Shown here: positions 12,105 to 24,794 of the stretch, in pieces | How the letters are laid out: each line of letters begins with the position of its first letter | How positions within the stretch are numbered: the stretch's first letter is position 1 | Assembly: GCF_028009165.1 (NCBI RefSeq) | Contig: NC_079242.1 | Span: forward strand, 62,001-126,000 | Direction: 5' to 3' | Source of the DNA: Akanthomyces muscarius | Lineage: Eukaryota; Ascomycota; Sordariomycetes; Hypocreales; Cordycipitaceae | Length of the DNA: 64,000 nucleotides | Notes under the pieces: model-generated | What the model saw: only the letters and a program-made list of their open reading frames with translations | What the model was told of the DNA's origin: nothing | The model's database searches: none | Program-made: the position numbers and the translations under genes

Positions 12105-13563
12105 ATGGCTTGGGAAACTATTCGTCAGCTCCTCCCCTCTCGTCACTTTGATGTTGACTTCTGGTGGAACATATCGGGATCACAACTAGCCATGATGATG
12201 GAGGCAGCTCAATATCCCGTGGAGAAACAGTATGAGATACTCATGTTCCATTATCATTGGATTGTAAGTCAAACATATACGAACCAGCTTCGACCTAGCT
12301 TTAACCCTTCCACCAAACCCCAGACACCATATCTAGGTAAAGCTTTCAGAGTGCGTGGTAACCTTCAGTGGCATTCTGTCTTAGGGGTTGAGGGGCTACC
12401 ACTGGAGTACTCGTGGAAATGGAACACTGCTAAGTCACGGCCCGAAATCCGGTATACTCTGGAGGCTATCAGCCAACTGAGTGGTACGGCAACGGATCCC
12501 TTGAATCAAGATGCTTCGCGAGTGCTCTTACACAAGCTCAGCGAGGCGATGCCGGCCGTCGACGTTTCTCGCGTCTACCATTTTCTCTCCTCTTTATATG
12601 ACCACGATCGATCGAAATACTGCCAGGAAGCGGCAGAGGGCACGCGGCTCGCCACTACTACCCTCATTGCGGCTGAATTTCCGTCTACCGGCGTGACGCT
12701 AAAGACCTACTTTATCCCTCGCAAGTTGGGCAATAAAGGGGGGCCTGTTACCACAGAAGCATGGGGGGAAACTCTACGTGAGCTGGAACCTGAGAGCACA
12801 GGTCGAACGCAAGTGTGGGACTTCTTCAAAAATAATCCAGAGGGGAAGCTACTACAGCCATTGTATGTGATGCAGACCTCAAGCCTTTTTCTCTTCAGTA
12901 AAGAACTAATTTTAGTGTTATTATAGCATGATAGCTATAGACAACATCGCCCCCGAGCAGTCGCGGCTCAAGCTCTACTGCCGGACGCCACGTACCAACT
13001 TTGCGTCTATACGTGAGGTGATGACAGTGGGTGGTCGGATTTCCGTTTCAGACAGCCAATTCGAGGATCTTCGCACTTTGGTTGCCGTGGCCGTCGGCTT
13101 AGATGCAAACTTCTCCGACGAGCTGGAGTGGCCACTATCTCAGCAGTCCAGCAATGCAGCAGTAGATGCATTTTCCGAGCTTCCGGCCCTTCAATCAGGA
13201 CTAATCTACTACTTCGATATTGCTTCAGGTATTCCGCAACCAGGAGTCAAGCTGTATATTATGGTACGGCATTATGGGCCTGATGATTTGATTCTAGGAC
13301 AGGCTATTGCAGGTTGGATGGAGCGTCATGGCAGGGGTGGTTTCTGTGACGCGTACCTGTCTATGCTTCAGAAGTTGTCTCCGGATAGTGAGCTGTCTGG
13401 GAAAAAAGGCGTACAAGTGTACCTTAGCTGCATGTTCAAGGGCAGTGGAGAGCTTGAGATTACCTCCTACATCGCTCCACGAGGCTTTTCCCCCACTAGC
13501 GGTTTATCTCCCAGCGCACTGTCGATTCCTCCCCGGGTATCTCTACGTCGCCGCGACAGTTGA
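12105..13563 (+). CDS. DMATS-type aromatic prenyltransferase
   Basis: Soluble aromatic prenyltransferase of the ABBA/DMATS fold, which transfers a prenyl group (usually dimethylallyl) to an aromatic carbon or oxygen without metal dependence. Three exons (12105-12263, 12324-12862, 12927-13563) add up to exactly 444 codons, the usual size for the family. Typical signatures are FWWNISGSQLAMMMEAAQYP, then HYHWI joined by the first intron to TPYLG, the prenyl-diphosphate-binding strands (TTLIAAEFPSTGVTLKTYFI, SRLKLYCRTP), the late YFDIASGIPQPGVKLYIMVR, and the C-terminal YLSCMFKGSGELEITSYIAP. The Lys and Tyr residues in the LKTYF, LKLYCR and VKLYI strands are the kind that hold the diphosphate. 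The overall pattern resembles enzymes that prenylate polyketides (for example the VrtC/NscD/XptB type) rather than tryptophan enzymes, but substrate cannot be decided by eye. It sits tail to tail with the FAD monooxygenase, 550 bp away. Confidence 0.93.
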
Positions 13564-14114
13564 TATTTCATTTTCTATAGTTTTCTATAGTCTGCTCTCG
13601 AATTCCTGGATACCATAGTATGATTTATCTAAATTGCAGAAATGATTTCTGGCGAGAAGGATTCGTAGCAGTTGTACTTAGAAAGAAATCTGAATTGGAC
13701 GGATTATGCGATTCTATACCCTTCTACTAGCACCGCCGCAATACACCATTACAAAAAACAAATGAACGCCTCTCAGACCAGGGCGCGCGAATGAAAACAA
13801 GGGTTGCTGATCGCTACCCTAAAAACTCTATTGTCTTCATCACTTTGATCACAATTGGGAAAAATATCGGCAGCCCTATTTAGCATATCGTAATACTGCT
13901 GGCTACTTGATTTCCAATGAACGTATATTGGCAAAGACGTCACGTCACAGCTACCAGAATGAAACCATCCGCCAGTGCTCCCTACAAACATCGACGGGCA
14001 GCTTCCTGATACCACACTGGGCTACGACCAGATTGACTATGATAGTGTATCTTCAGGCTTCAGGCGCTCAGTCATTCCGAAATCTTCAAAAAGAATCTTT
14101 TATTACCAGAACGT
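13564..14114. other. convergent intergenic region
   Basis: Contains the 3' ends of the prenyltransferase and the FAD monooxygenase. No coding frame with recognisable content; terminators of both genes are expected here. Confidence 0.5.
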
Positions 14115-15754
14115 TTACTCTCCAGGCAAGCTCGGGATACGCTTCTCGAAGAAGTCATCAGGTACCTGAAACGTGGCGTCATACTGCCGCATCGCTGTGA
14201 TAGTCGCGCCGACTACATCGTATCCAAAGTTGTGCCGTTGTAGGCTGATAGGGCTCACTTTGAGTTGTTAGATTGGTAAAAAATTATTGCGCCCAATATG
14301 CGACATACAGGGCAACTCGTCCTCGTTGTAGTATTTGAGAAGCTCCTCACGCAGCATTTCTGACTGGTCCTGGCCCACGTTGCTTAGGACCTGCATCACT
14401 GAGGCGCGGCGTCGTCGTATGCCATCATATATGGCCAGTCGCTTCTTAACATCGCACAGTATAGATGCTGAGTGTAGGGTTAGGCCCAGTGCAAGTCCGT
14501 CTTCAATGCCCTGTGCGCCGGCCTGCCCTTGATCTATCGAAACTATGAGTGTGATGTAATAGCATAAGATATGTTAGACACATACGAGGAAGCATTGGGT
14601 GGGCTGCATCACCCACCAAGGTCATTTTTTCTTTGCTCCAGAAAGGGATAGGGTGCCTATACAGCAACGGCCATGCCTTTACAATTGTGGCCTTACTGCA
14701 GGGAGTCAGCTGGATAACTGCTCCGGTTAACAGACTGTACTGTTCAAACCTGATCACACTGAGGAGCTTCGGACTAAAGTCATTATACCGCTCCAGTACC
14801 TCGGAGACGTCGACACTAGCCTGCCAATCTAGCACTATGTCAGCTACAGCGAAAAAACAATCACTGAAGCAACACATACCTTCGCGCCGCTTAGACTTCA
14901 GTGACTCGTCACGGAAAAGACCCACAAAGTTGTGAACAGAATTGCTTCTCGACTTAGTATACTAGAATTTTTGCGTTAAAGTGCGGCTTCACTTACTCGC
15001 GACAGGGATATGCGACGATCCGGCGGTGCGTCTCGTTGTGCGTCAGAATTCTGGTCCATCCGTGCCTAGCTTCATTCCAAAAGCGTGTTTGAGGATCAGC
15101 TTCCAAAGTCTCTGCCGGAATTAAAAAACGAAAGCAACAGTTGCTGTAGGCAGGGGTCACAGGCTCGTTGACGTGGCCGAGGATGAATTCTGCTGCCGTG
15201 GAGTGCACTCCATCAGCACCGACGACCAAGTCGCCACAAATCAGGGAGCCATCCTTAAGAGTTATAGAAGGAGCTTGAAAATCCTATAGATATAAGAAAC
15301 TACCATATGATTTGCGGTCAGGTGAAAGGGGGCGGGGCAATTCACATACATATCCGACTACTTCGCAGCCCAGGTGAAATATAACTGGTATACCAGGACC
15401 GTCATCACGCGACGCTAGCCATTTCAAAGCATTGTGCAAATCGACTCGATGAGCATAATACAGCTCAGTCCCTCCTATGGATGATGCAGTTTTTTCGGTG
15501 GCAATCGTCCTGATCGTCTCTAGAGAGAAAGGGTCGTTGTATGTTACCCGTCGAGACTCGACAAACTTATGGTGACTAGGATCTAGTCCCCATCCTATAA
15601 GGATTCGGGAGGCATTGGGCGGCACGTTGATCGCGGCACCGACCTCTCGGTTCAGGGCTGATCGCTCATAAACATGGACAACATGGCCGACGCGCCGCAG
15701 AGATATAGCAGCCGCAAGGCCAGCAATACCAGATCCAACAACGAGAACATGCAT
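14115..15754 (-). CDS. FAD-dependent aromatic monooxygenase (salicylate-hydroxylase-like)
   Basis: Flavoprotein hydroxylase of the FAD_binding_3 family, expected to hydroxylate the polyketide ring using NAD(P)H and oxygen. Seven exons (15350-15754, 14997-15283, 14880-14944, 14750-14828, 14586-14695, 14309-14542, 14115-14257) join in frame to exactly 440 codons. Diagnostic motifs are present: the dinucleotide fold VVGSGIAGLAAAISLRRVG, the DG motif GDLVVGADGVHS, and the GD motif MTLVGDAAHPMLP continuing over an intron to IDQGQAGAQGIEDG. The C-terminus (NFGYDVVGATITAMRQYDA) is like that of other fungal salicylate-1-monooxygenase homologs. The AAG acceptor of the intron at 14945-14996 is the least certain join. 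It is transcribed away from the PKS, with which it shares the 15755-16868 intergenic region; that suggests co-regulation. Confidence 0.92.
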
Positions 15755-16868
15755 TCTTTCAGCTCAGTTGTCTGCTTCGAAGGTGAATATCGCCAGATTC
15801 CCGTCAAATTGTGGTCGTAAAGGAAGATGAGTGGATTATCAGCAACTTTGCAGTTTCACGGCCGGGATCGTGGCGGTTGAAGAATAATAGTGAACTGGAA
15901 AATATGTTGTGCTAATAACCGTAAGAAGGAGAAATAGCTCGCGGGGACTGTTCCATGCTCGCTGGTGTGTGTTTGCGAACGGTAGGACTTCGATGAGGTG
16001 GTGTGGTTGGTTCAGTTGAGGCTTGCAAACGTGTCCTAACGAATAAGCCCGAGCCCCTAGAGTATCCTGAAACTAGAAATGCTCCATAAACTGGCGCTTG
16101 GTCGCGAACATGCGCCAAAGTGTTATCGAATTGTTCTCTTTATGTTGAAGCGAAGACTAGCGGTGCCGGCAATGCGTGGGTCGGCTGGCATTACCTTCGT
16201 AGGGCCAAAGATTGATATTAGCCGGCAAATAGTGGCTATCAGCCGGGGGACCGAGCGATGGCTGCTTTGATCTAATATACCAACTAGGGCTTTGATCATG
16301 GCATTAGACTACCGCTAACAAGGCTCGGGATCTTGTGGGTCTACCCGAGGACTCCACGACTCGGTACGAACTGGATCAGTTTCAAAACGCGCTGGACTGT
16401 ACTACTCATGATGCTTTGAAAAGTGGCCTTTGCGCGCTGCTCGATTATATAATGCGGCCTATCAGCTGTTTACAGGGTCTATCACAATGCAGCATGGATC
16501 AAGATAGGGGCCGGTAACCGACAAACAGGATATGGGATCCAGATCGGTACATCACTGTACACTAGGGACACACTTGAGTCAAGTGTTCTTGTATAGCAAA
16601 GTCCGTGATTATTCTGTGGGTTTCAACAAACTCTCGACGCAAACTATTTGCTCTCACGGACTCGAATTTCCAGGAGCATTAATGGATCAGCCATCATGCT
16701 CGAGCTATTTCTCTTGTTCAATTTGCGCACGTCTTGACAATATACCTGCTCATATAATCTGAGCATGTCCCCTCCACTTTACTTTAGCCAGAAGCTCCTA
16801 TAATACTGCCAAACCCAAAACTACCATAATATTCTCCTCAATTTTCTTTTGAAGAGACAGGCCTCAAA
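15755..16868. other. bidirectional promoter region between FAD monooxygenase and PKS
   Basis: 1.1 kb between divergently transcribed cluster genes, with no coding frame of note. It contains two near-identical AGCCGG elements, at about 16220-16225 and 16241-16246, whose CGG cores are the kind of half-site bound by Zn2Cys6 proteins. The link to the regulator at 3.5 kb is only a guess. Confidence 0.45.
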
Positions 16869-19800
16869 ATGTCGTTCCACGTTTTCGGAAACTGGTTGGT
16901 CGAGAAGAGCGGCTTCACGGTGGATTACGTCGGCACTAGCGTTGCAGGAACACTAGTGGAAGCCTATTCACGCCAGGCAACGCTGGCACTCAAGGAGGAA
17001 TTTCATCGCGTCGGAAGACAGGATCGAGCAATACTGCCTCAGTTTACCGATTTCAGGGATTTGAGTGTGCAGCATGATCAGTCGGCACAGAAACACGCCG
17101 GCATCGAGAACGCGTTAGTCTGCGCCACACAACTTTGCAAGTACATCAGGTATGCATCCCAACGTCTCAATATATTGCTCCAAGCTAAGGAAGACAGCTT
17201 TTTTGAGAATAGTTCCTATGCGGAGCCTGCCAACAGAAACAAACATTTTGTCGCGTTTGGTATTGGTGGTTTTGCAGCCCTTGCGGCGGCCACGAGTGAC
17301 ACGCCAGCAGCCGTAGTCTCCAATGCAGTCCGCGCCACCCTGCTAGCATTCCGGCTCGGCACATTTGTTGATCAAATGGCAAAAAATATTCTGCATTTAG
17401 ATACCGAGACGGCAGGCTCCGACTCTTGGGCATACGAGTTCGCTGTCACAAAAGATCACGCCTTGCCACTGTTGGCCGGATTTTATGTGGAAAATGTAAG
17501 CCAACAAGAAGTTCAAATCGAACTGAGGAAAATGAGTAACCCGGTGATTTAGAAACTCCCTGCGACAAGCCAAGCCTACATCAGCTGCATTAATCCCAAC
17601 AGCATTGAGGTTTCTGCACATCCTCAGACACTTAAAAAGCTGGTCTTACAAAAGATATTCAGGGCAAACCCGGTATCGCTCCCAGTCTATGGCCTATACC
17701 ATGCAGCCTCTGTATACGGCTTTGTTGATATTCGAGAGACCTTGCAATTTGATGGCTTGAACATGCAGGGGACTTTGCATTCACCCGTCATCCTCTCGAC
17801 TGGCGCTTGGCCCAGTGGTAGCAAAATCAGCGAATTGCTAATTAGTGTTGTCGAAGAGTGCCTCAGGATACCTCCTATTCTCCACGCAGCCTTTGATATG
17901 TGTATTAATGCTGCTTTATGTTTGAATGAGCCTGAAAGCCATGTGGTCGGTTACGGGCCCGCGAGCTTAACAGATGCCCTCATCAATAGCTTCAAGGAAA
18001 ATACGAAGCTGAGTGTTGTTTTGCACGGTCCATACCAAACACCGTCGAGCAGTACTGAGTTTTACGATTCATCTTCCCATCACAGGAAGTTGGCTGTGGT
18101 GGGAATGTCAGGTCGCTTTCCCGATGCGAAAAATCATGACGAGCTGTGGGAGTTGTTATGCAATGGTACCGATGTTCATCGACCCGTTCCTACGGACAGA
18201 TTCCCCATCGACACCTATGTTGATACTACCGGAAAGACAAAAAACACTTCTTATACTCCCTACGGTTGCTGGATTCAGAATGCGGGACACTTTGATACCG
18301 GCTTCTTCAACATCTCACCGAGAGAGGCTGCGCAGACCGATCCAATGCAGCGTTTGGCGTTACTGACGGCCTATGAAGCACTTGAAATGTCAGGATTTGT
18401 ACCAAATCGCACGCCGTCTACGAGGCTTGATCGAGTTGGGACGTTTTATGGCCAAACCTCGGATGACTGGCGAGAGACGAACGCCTCACAAAACATCGAC
18501 ACATACTATATTACCGGAGGGATCAGAGCATTCGGCCCAGGAAGAATAAATTACTTCTTCGGCTTCAGTGGACCTAGCATGAGTATCGATACTGCATGCT
18601 CGTCTAGCGGCACGTCGCTGCAGGTTGCCTGCACGTCTCTATTGGCAGGGGACTGTGACACGGCCGTGGTTGGTGGCTTGTCGATACTTTCAAACCCGGA
18701 CCTTTTCAGCGGCCTTTGTCGAGGGCAATTCCTCTCCAAAACTGGACCGTGTGCTACCTTCGACAATAAAGCTGATGGATATTGCCGTGCTGATGGCTGT
18801 GCGACCGTCATTGTGAAGCGACTAGAGGATGCCATTGCCGACAAAGACAATATTCTAGGTGTCATCCTCGGCACTGCCACCAACCACTCAGCCGATGCAA
18901 GGTCTATCACACATCCACATGGCCCAACGCAAGCAGCTTTATTTACGAAGATACTGAGCGCTGCCAGTGTGGATGCCTTGGATGTTGACTACGTGGAGAT
19001 GCATGGGACTGGAACCCAAGCAGGCGACAGCACAGAGATGGGCTCTGTGACTGACGTATTTGCACCAGTGACAAGGAAGCGACCAAGCGATCGGCCTCTG
19101 TATCTTGGAGCTGTGAAATCCAATATTGGTCACGGGGAGGCTGCCTCTGGAGTTACATCCTTGATCAAGTCACTGCTGATTCTCCAACACAGCATGATTC
19201 CGCCTCATATTGGTATCAAGCCAGGGTCAACCATCAACACGCAGTTCCCAAAGGATCTCCTGGACCGGAGCGTGAGGATTCCATTCAAGATGACACCATT
19301 TTCAAAGCAAAGCCAGCGGCCAAGGCGCATCTTCGTCAACAATTTCAGCGCCGCAGGTGGCAACACTGGAGTGTTGCTCGAAGACGGCCCAAGTCCTGCA
19401 GCGCAGAGGGCCGACCCTCGCAGCTGTCATATCGTCGCTATAGCTGCCAAGACAAAGCAATCGATGATCAAGAATGTGAACAGTATACTGTCTTGGCTAG
19501 AGTCCAACCGAGAGATCCCACTTGCCCATCTGGCGTACACGACCACGGCGCGGCGGATGCATTATAAGTGGCGAATGAGTTGCGCTGTTTCTACCGTTGA
19601 CGACGTCCGGAGCTCATTCAGCGCTCAGCTGGCCGCTGATACTTTCTCTGTTATTCCTAGCATCGCTCCACGCGTCGTGTTTGTCTTCACCGGCCAGGGG
19701 TCCGTTTATTCGGGAATGGGCCGCGAGTTATACGAGGACTACTCAATCTTTCGAAATTGCATTAAGAACTATGAGCAAATCGCACGAGCCCATCGGTTCC

Positions 19801-22800
19801 CGTCTTTTATCGCCCTACTGGTCGGCTCTGAAACCGAGAACAGATACATGGAGATGTCTCCAATTGCGGTCCAGCTGGCGCTCTGCTGCTTTGAAATGGC
19901 ACTCGTGCAGCTGTGGAATTCGTGGGGTGTTCGACCACAAGCTGTAATTGGCCACTCTCTGGGCGAATATGCTGCGCTTTACGCTGCGGGCGTTTTGTCC
20001 GCTAGCGACACAATATACCTCGTCGGTACCAGGGCCAATCTGTTGGCACAGCGATGCACTATGCACACTCATGCTATGCTCGCCGTTCAAGCTCCAGTCG
20101 CCTCGATTGTGCAGGCCCTGGGGAGTGAGGAGATGGTAACATGTATCAACAGCCCGTCTGAGACTGTTCTGGGTGGTCCGGTCTACGATGTATCCGTTGC
20201 GGCACAGAAACTTGGCGATCTCGGGTTGAAATGTGTGAAATTGAGAATCCCCTATGCGTTCCACACAGATCAGGTTAACCCCATACTCGATGAGCTTGAG
20301 ATATCCGCTCAGAGTGTCAAGTTCTGTCAGGCAAAAGTGCCAGTGGTATCGTCTTACCGAGGAGCCGTTTTGGAGAATGAAGTACTGGATGCTTCGTATG
20401 TCCGGGAACATACACGCAAGCCCGTGAAATTTCTTTCGGCGATTCTTTCGGCCCTCCCCAGCACTAAAAAAGACCAGACGAATATTTGGGTCGAAATTGG
20501 GCCGCATTCAGTCTGCACTCCAATGATTAAAGCAACGATTGGAGGTGCGGCAGTCGTCGAGCCCTCTTGTCGTCGCGGCGATTCTGTGCACCAGGTACTC
20601 AGCAAGACTCTGGGGCGTTTGTATGGCCTTGGACTCGACATCAATTGGGACGTAATTCACTATGATTTTTCCAATTCAGTCAAGCTATTGGCTCTGCCAT
20701 CATATTCTTTCAATGAGAAGGATTATTGGATCCCACTGGAAGACCGTCGGAGTCCTACAGTGAAGAGAGACGTTCCTCGAATCACGCATCAGAAGCCAAT
20801 TTTATCAACCACGACAGTGCACAAAGTTAACAATGAGACTATTAATGGTACTACTGCCTTTGTTGCGACAGAGACTGATATATGGCGTGAAGACACCAAA
20901 TCTATCATTATTGGCCATCGTTGCAACGGCGTACCGCTGTGTCCATCCTCGCTATACGCCGATATAGCGATGACTACTTCAGATTACGCGGTTAGGCTAC
21001 TGAAGCCATCTGTCTCGGTGGGCCTTGACGTTAGCAACTTGCGAGTAACTAAGCCTCTCATACTCGTTGAAGATGGACCACCTCAGCTACTGCGATGTGA
21101 GGTCCAGGCGGATATCACTGCTGGATTTGCCAGTGTCACCATGTGTTCTGGTGAAGGTAGCTTAAGGCTACTCCACGCTACCTGCAAGGTGGTGTTTGGA
21201 AATCGGGACACATGGAAAACAGAATTCGAGGGCTTAGGGCCTCCGATTAAAGCGCGAATTGATGCCATGATCGAGGGTCCATCTGCGTCACAGAGTTGCA
21301 AGATCAGCAGGCCGCTTGCTTACAGACTGTTTTCGAGCTTGGTTGACTATAGCTACCAATTTCAAGGCATGGAAGAAGTGTTTTTGCAAAGCCAGACTTG
21401 CGAAGCAACAGCCAAGATCACCTTCAAAACCACACCCAACAATGGCAACTTCTTTTTCAATCCTTATTGGATAGACAGTTGCTGCCACCTCTCGGGTTTC
21501 ATTCTCAACGGAACTGATGCAGCGGGCTCGCAGGACCAGGCGTTCATCTCCCATGGGTGGAACTCGTTTAGATTCATCGAAGATCTTCAGGAGCAGGGCT
21601 CCTATCAAGCATTCACTTGCATGCTCCCCAAGACAGGAACAAAGCAAGTCGTTGGCGATGTGTACGTTTTTTCTGGGGATCGGCTCGTGGGGATCGCTGG
21701 TGAAGTCATCTTTCAACCTATTCCGAGGAGAGTGCTTGACACAATTCTTCCGCACCCCAAACCTTCACCTTTGCGACTGTCGTCGTCACGGCACGTTGTG
21801 ATCCCGGACGCTGCGAAATCAACAGGCGCTAGCGAAGGAGTGCGTATTGGTTCTATGAAACACTTGAGTCTGCAGAGTACTTCCATTGCCACATCAGAGA
21901 AGAAGGCCGCACCCGACTCAAGTTCAATTGTGCCCAGCTTTATGGAGATTCTTCGAATGGAGATGGAAAACGATCTGCCAGATTGGGACGACGGCACGTC
22001 TTTTGTGGAATTGGGCTGTGACTCGCTTATGGCTTTGAACGTCACCAGCCGCCTGCGTGAAGATCTACACATTGAAGTAGACACGCTTGACTTTTTGACA
22101 TACCCAAGTTTGGGAGAATTCAAGGCCTTTTTGGCGAATTTGGAACAGAGCAAGGCTTCTAAAGTCAATGGTGCACTGGCGGAGTGCAAACATCCTCAAT
22201 CGCGAACGAGAATCAATTCACCTGTGAACCCCGTCAATCCACCTACGGAGCTGGTCGCCAGCGAACCTGATTCCAAAGAGAGCCTACGAGAGATTCTACA
22301 TTCAACCATTGCTGAAGAGATGGCTATTGACCGAGAGGAGCTCGCCGCGACTTCTGATCTGGCGGAACTGGGTTTGGACTCGTTGATGATCCTGTCCATA
22401 CTAGGGGCTCTCCAGGACAAACTGAATCGGAGTATCCCTACGGAATGGCTTACCTTGAGCAATTCTATGTCTGATATAGAACGCGCTTTTGGTTTGGGGG
22501 GTCCATCATCTGAGAGTGACACTAGTCAACCACAGATGTTCGCCGGGACCAATGGGACGGCGACTCCAGTCAGCATGATCAGCGATGCTACGACTCTGGA
22601 CATGCGGCCAGTGCCATATTCTTTTAATCACAACACGAGGCAAAAGGCGACCGCCGTGCTACTTCAAGGCAACACGCGTACGAACACGAAAAATTTGTTC
22701 GTCTTCCCTGATGGAGGAGGTTCTGCAACATCGTACCGGGAGCTAGGGACCTTCTCAGACGATTGGGCAGTTTGGGGCCTTTCCTCTCCGTTTATTAGGG

Positions 22801-23498
22801 CTCCAGAAGATTACAAATGTGGTATCGAGGGCATCGCTTCAATATTCATTGAGGAGATTAAGCGTCGTCAACCCATTGGCCCATACTCTTTTGCGGGCTG
22901 GTCAATTGGTGGAGCCATCGCATACGAGAGTACGCTTCAGCTCTTGCTCGAGAATGAGTACGTTCAGCACCTCATCCTCATCGATGCCCCTTGCCCTCTG
23001 ATTATGGAACCATTGCCCAAGGATCTACCTCTATGGTTTGCTGAAATCGGGCTGGTTGGTACAGCGACTGGTAGTGGGAAATATGAATGTCCTCAGTGGT
23101 TACTCTCTCATTTTGCCGCCAGTTCAGAGGCTTTATACCTCTATCAGCCACGGACTTTACCTCTGGGAAAATGCCCTCAGGTTCTGGCGATTTGGTGCGA
23201 GGATGGAGTATGCAAAAACGAGAGTGATCCTCGCCCCGATCCATATCCAACCGGGCACGCAGAATTCTTGCTGGAAAACAGAACTGATTTCGGGTACAAC
23301 CAGTGGGATGCTCTTCTGGATGTGTCCAGGTTTGAAAGCACGCATGTCCCAGGCAATCACTTTACAATGATGCGTGGCGAGCCTGTAAGTACAAGTGCCA
23401 TCACGGTACTCACAAAATGCGCGCAAAACTGACGATTTCAGGCCAAAATGTTAACAACATACATACGCAACATGCTGGCGAAGTTTAAAGACAATTAG
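16869..23498 (+). CDS. non-reducing polyketide synthase, SAT-KS-AT-PT-ACP-ACP-TE
   Basis: Iterative type I aromatic polyketide synthase. Exons 16869-17495, 17553-23384 and 23442-23498 give 2171 residues; the first intron (57 nt, GTAAGC...TTTAG) removes an in-frame TAG at 17550-17552. Residue numbers below ignore that splice. SAT domain up to about 350, with FGIGGF where the GxCxG nucleophile motif is expected, so no catalytic Cys. KS from about 400, active-site Cys in IDTACSSSG (codon 18597-18599). AT with GHSLGEYAALYA (Ser codon 19956-19958). PT with GHRCNGVPLCPSS (His) and YWIDSCCHLSG (Asp). Two ACPs with LGCDSLM and LGLDSLM. C-terminal TE with FAGWSIGGAIAYE (Ser codon 22902-22904) and late His in PGNHFTMMRGEP. 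There are no reducing domains, so the product is aromatic. KS and TE look closest to the DHN-melanin/wA/bikaverin group, whose TE is a Claisen cyclase; this suggests a fused-ring product. Confidence 0.95.
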
Positions 23499-24794
23499 GC
23501 CTTCGCTGATGAAGACTGGTTCTTACCCAGAGATTTAGCCGGGGGTCTGGCCGATTCGGTAACCTACCTGGGCTGCTGTTTGCTGGTCAACATGTGTGTA
23601 TTTTATCTAAGACGATGATGATTCTTTCGTACAGCTTTATCTGTGCTTGTTTAATATGAGTATACTCTTGAAATTTCTAGTTTGAGGTTATCTTCGAGTG
23701 CTTTAAAGAACCTGTTCCGATCATGAAAGTGTGGCAGAAATTTTAATCTTCCAACCTCTACAGCACCTAGCGATGCTGAAGCGGCACAAAAACCAGCTGC
23801 AAAATACATGAGCCTTGATTTGAATGGAGTGTGCACTCAAGAACATAATAAGCCACGTCTATCTAGTGATGAGAGGAAAAACAATAGCAGACCAATGGTA
23901 GTAGGAGCAAATAGTAGCTTGCAGTACGGGCACGGCCTCGATCATTTTCTTCCTGCTTTGGCATGAATGGCGTGCTCCCGGACATTAATGCATTGAGACA
24001 TGTATTTTTCTGGCCTCAGCACGAGAGCCACAGCACGAGAGCTACAGCGCCAGGCCGGCAGCGGCTACAGAGTCAGAGCCGGTACATACCTAACTACTGG
24101 GTACCTAATGTTAGGTAGGCGTGCAGCTTACAGCGGCTAGGTAGCAGCCAGTACAGTGGCCAGTACTTATCATTAGGTACCTACTCGCGCTACCCCCTGC
24201 AAGCCATTACGCCACCTAGGTATGTATGAGCTTGAGCTGCGACATCCTGAAAATCAACTCAACATCTTCAATACATCGCATAACAACTTTCACCTCCACA
24301 GCTGGTTGCAAGCTGTTGCACAATTCGCTTACAAGTGCAGCTCATGGGGGGCGTTGGCATCCGTCATGAGCACTTCGCGTTTCCGACGTCCTTGCGCTTT
24401 CTGCTCGTGCCTATTGCCCTAAATTATCACACTCCCCGTGTCCTAAGCAGCTTCGCGGTTCCTCGAGGCGCTGCCGCAATCTTGGTGGGCGAACCTTGCT
24501 GGATCAGTGAATTCTTTGACGGACTCTGGCCCCTCTCTGTCCAAAAACAAAAAGAAAAGCTACCTTTCCCTGAATCTCTGCTTCCTAGGAGGTTACTCCT
24601 GCTCGATGTGCCTTGCAGCACAACCGAATTGGCTTTGTGCCCATGATTAGAGGACCATGAACAATAGAAGACATGTGGTGCCTAATCAGTATCAATTTTT
24701 AACAGGCTGTCGTCGTGTCACGAGCTAAAACTAGGAATGATGATGAATCCAAAACAAACGAAAAAGAAAACAAGGGCTGCCAATGGCCTGCAAA
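23499..24794. other. convergent intergenic region with short repeats
   Basis: 1.3 kb between the 3' ends of the PKS and the tyrosinase. It holds a 14-bp tandem duplication at 24017-24044 and a stretch at about 24090-24225 with many TAGGTA/TACCTA words. No gene is supported. Confidence 0.5.
24017..24044. repeat. 14-bp tandem duplication
   Basis: CAGCACGAGAGCCA is followed directly by CAGCACGAGAGCTA, differing at one position. Confidence 0.85.

Noticed and set aside
12862..12930. Prenyltransferase appearing as two separate open frames, as if broken
   Set aside because: The frames join across a normal 64-nt intron (GTATGT...TTATAG), giving a full-length 444-residue DMATS protein.
17550..17552. 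In-frame TAG in the SAT domain, suggesting that the PKS is a pseudogene
   Set aside because: A 57-nt GTAAGC...TTTAG intron removes it. The spliced sequence (YVENKLPATSQAYIS) matches the spacing of other SAT domains, while the intron sequence itself is an insertion relative to them.
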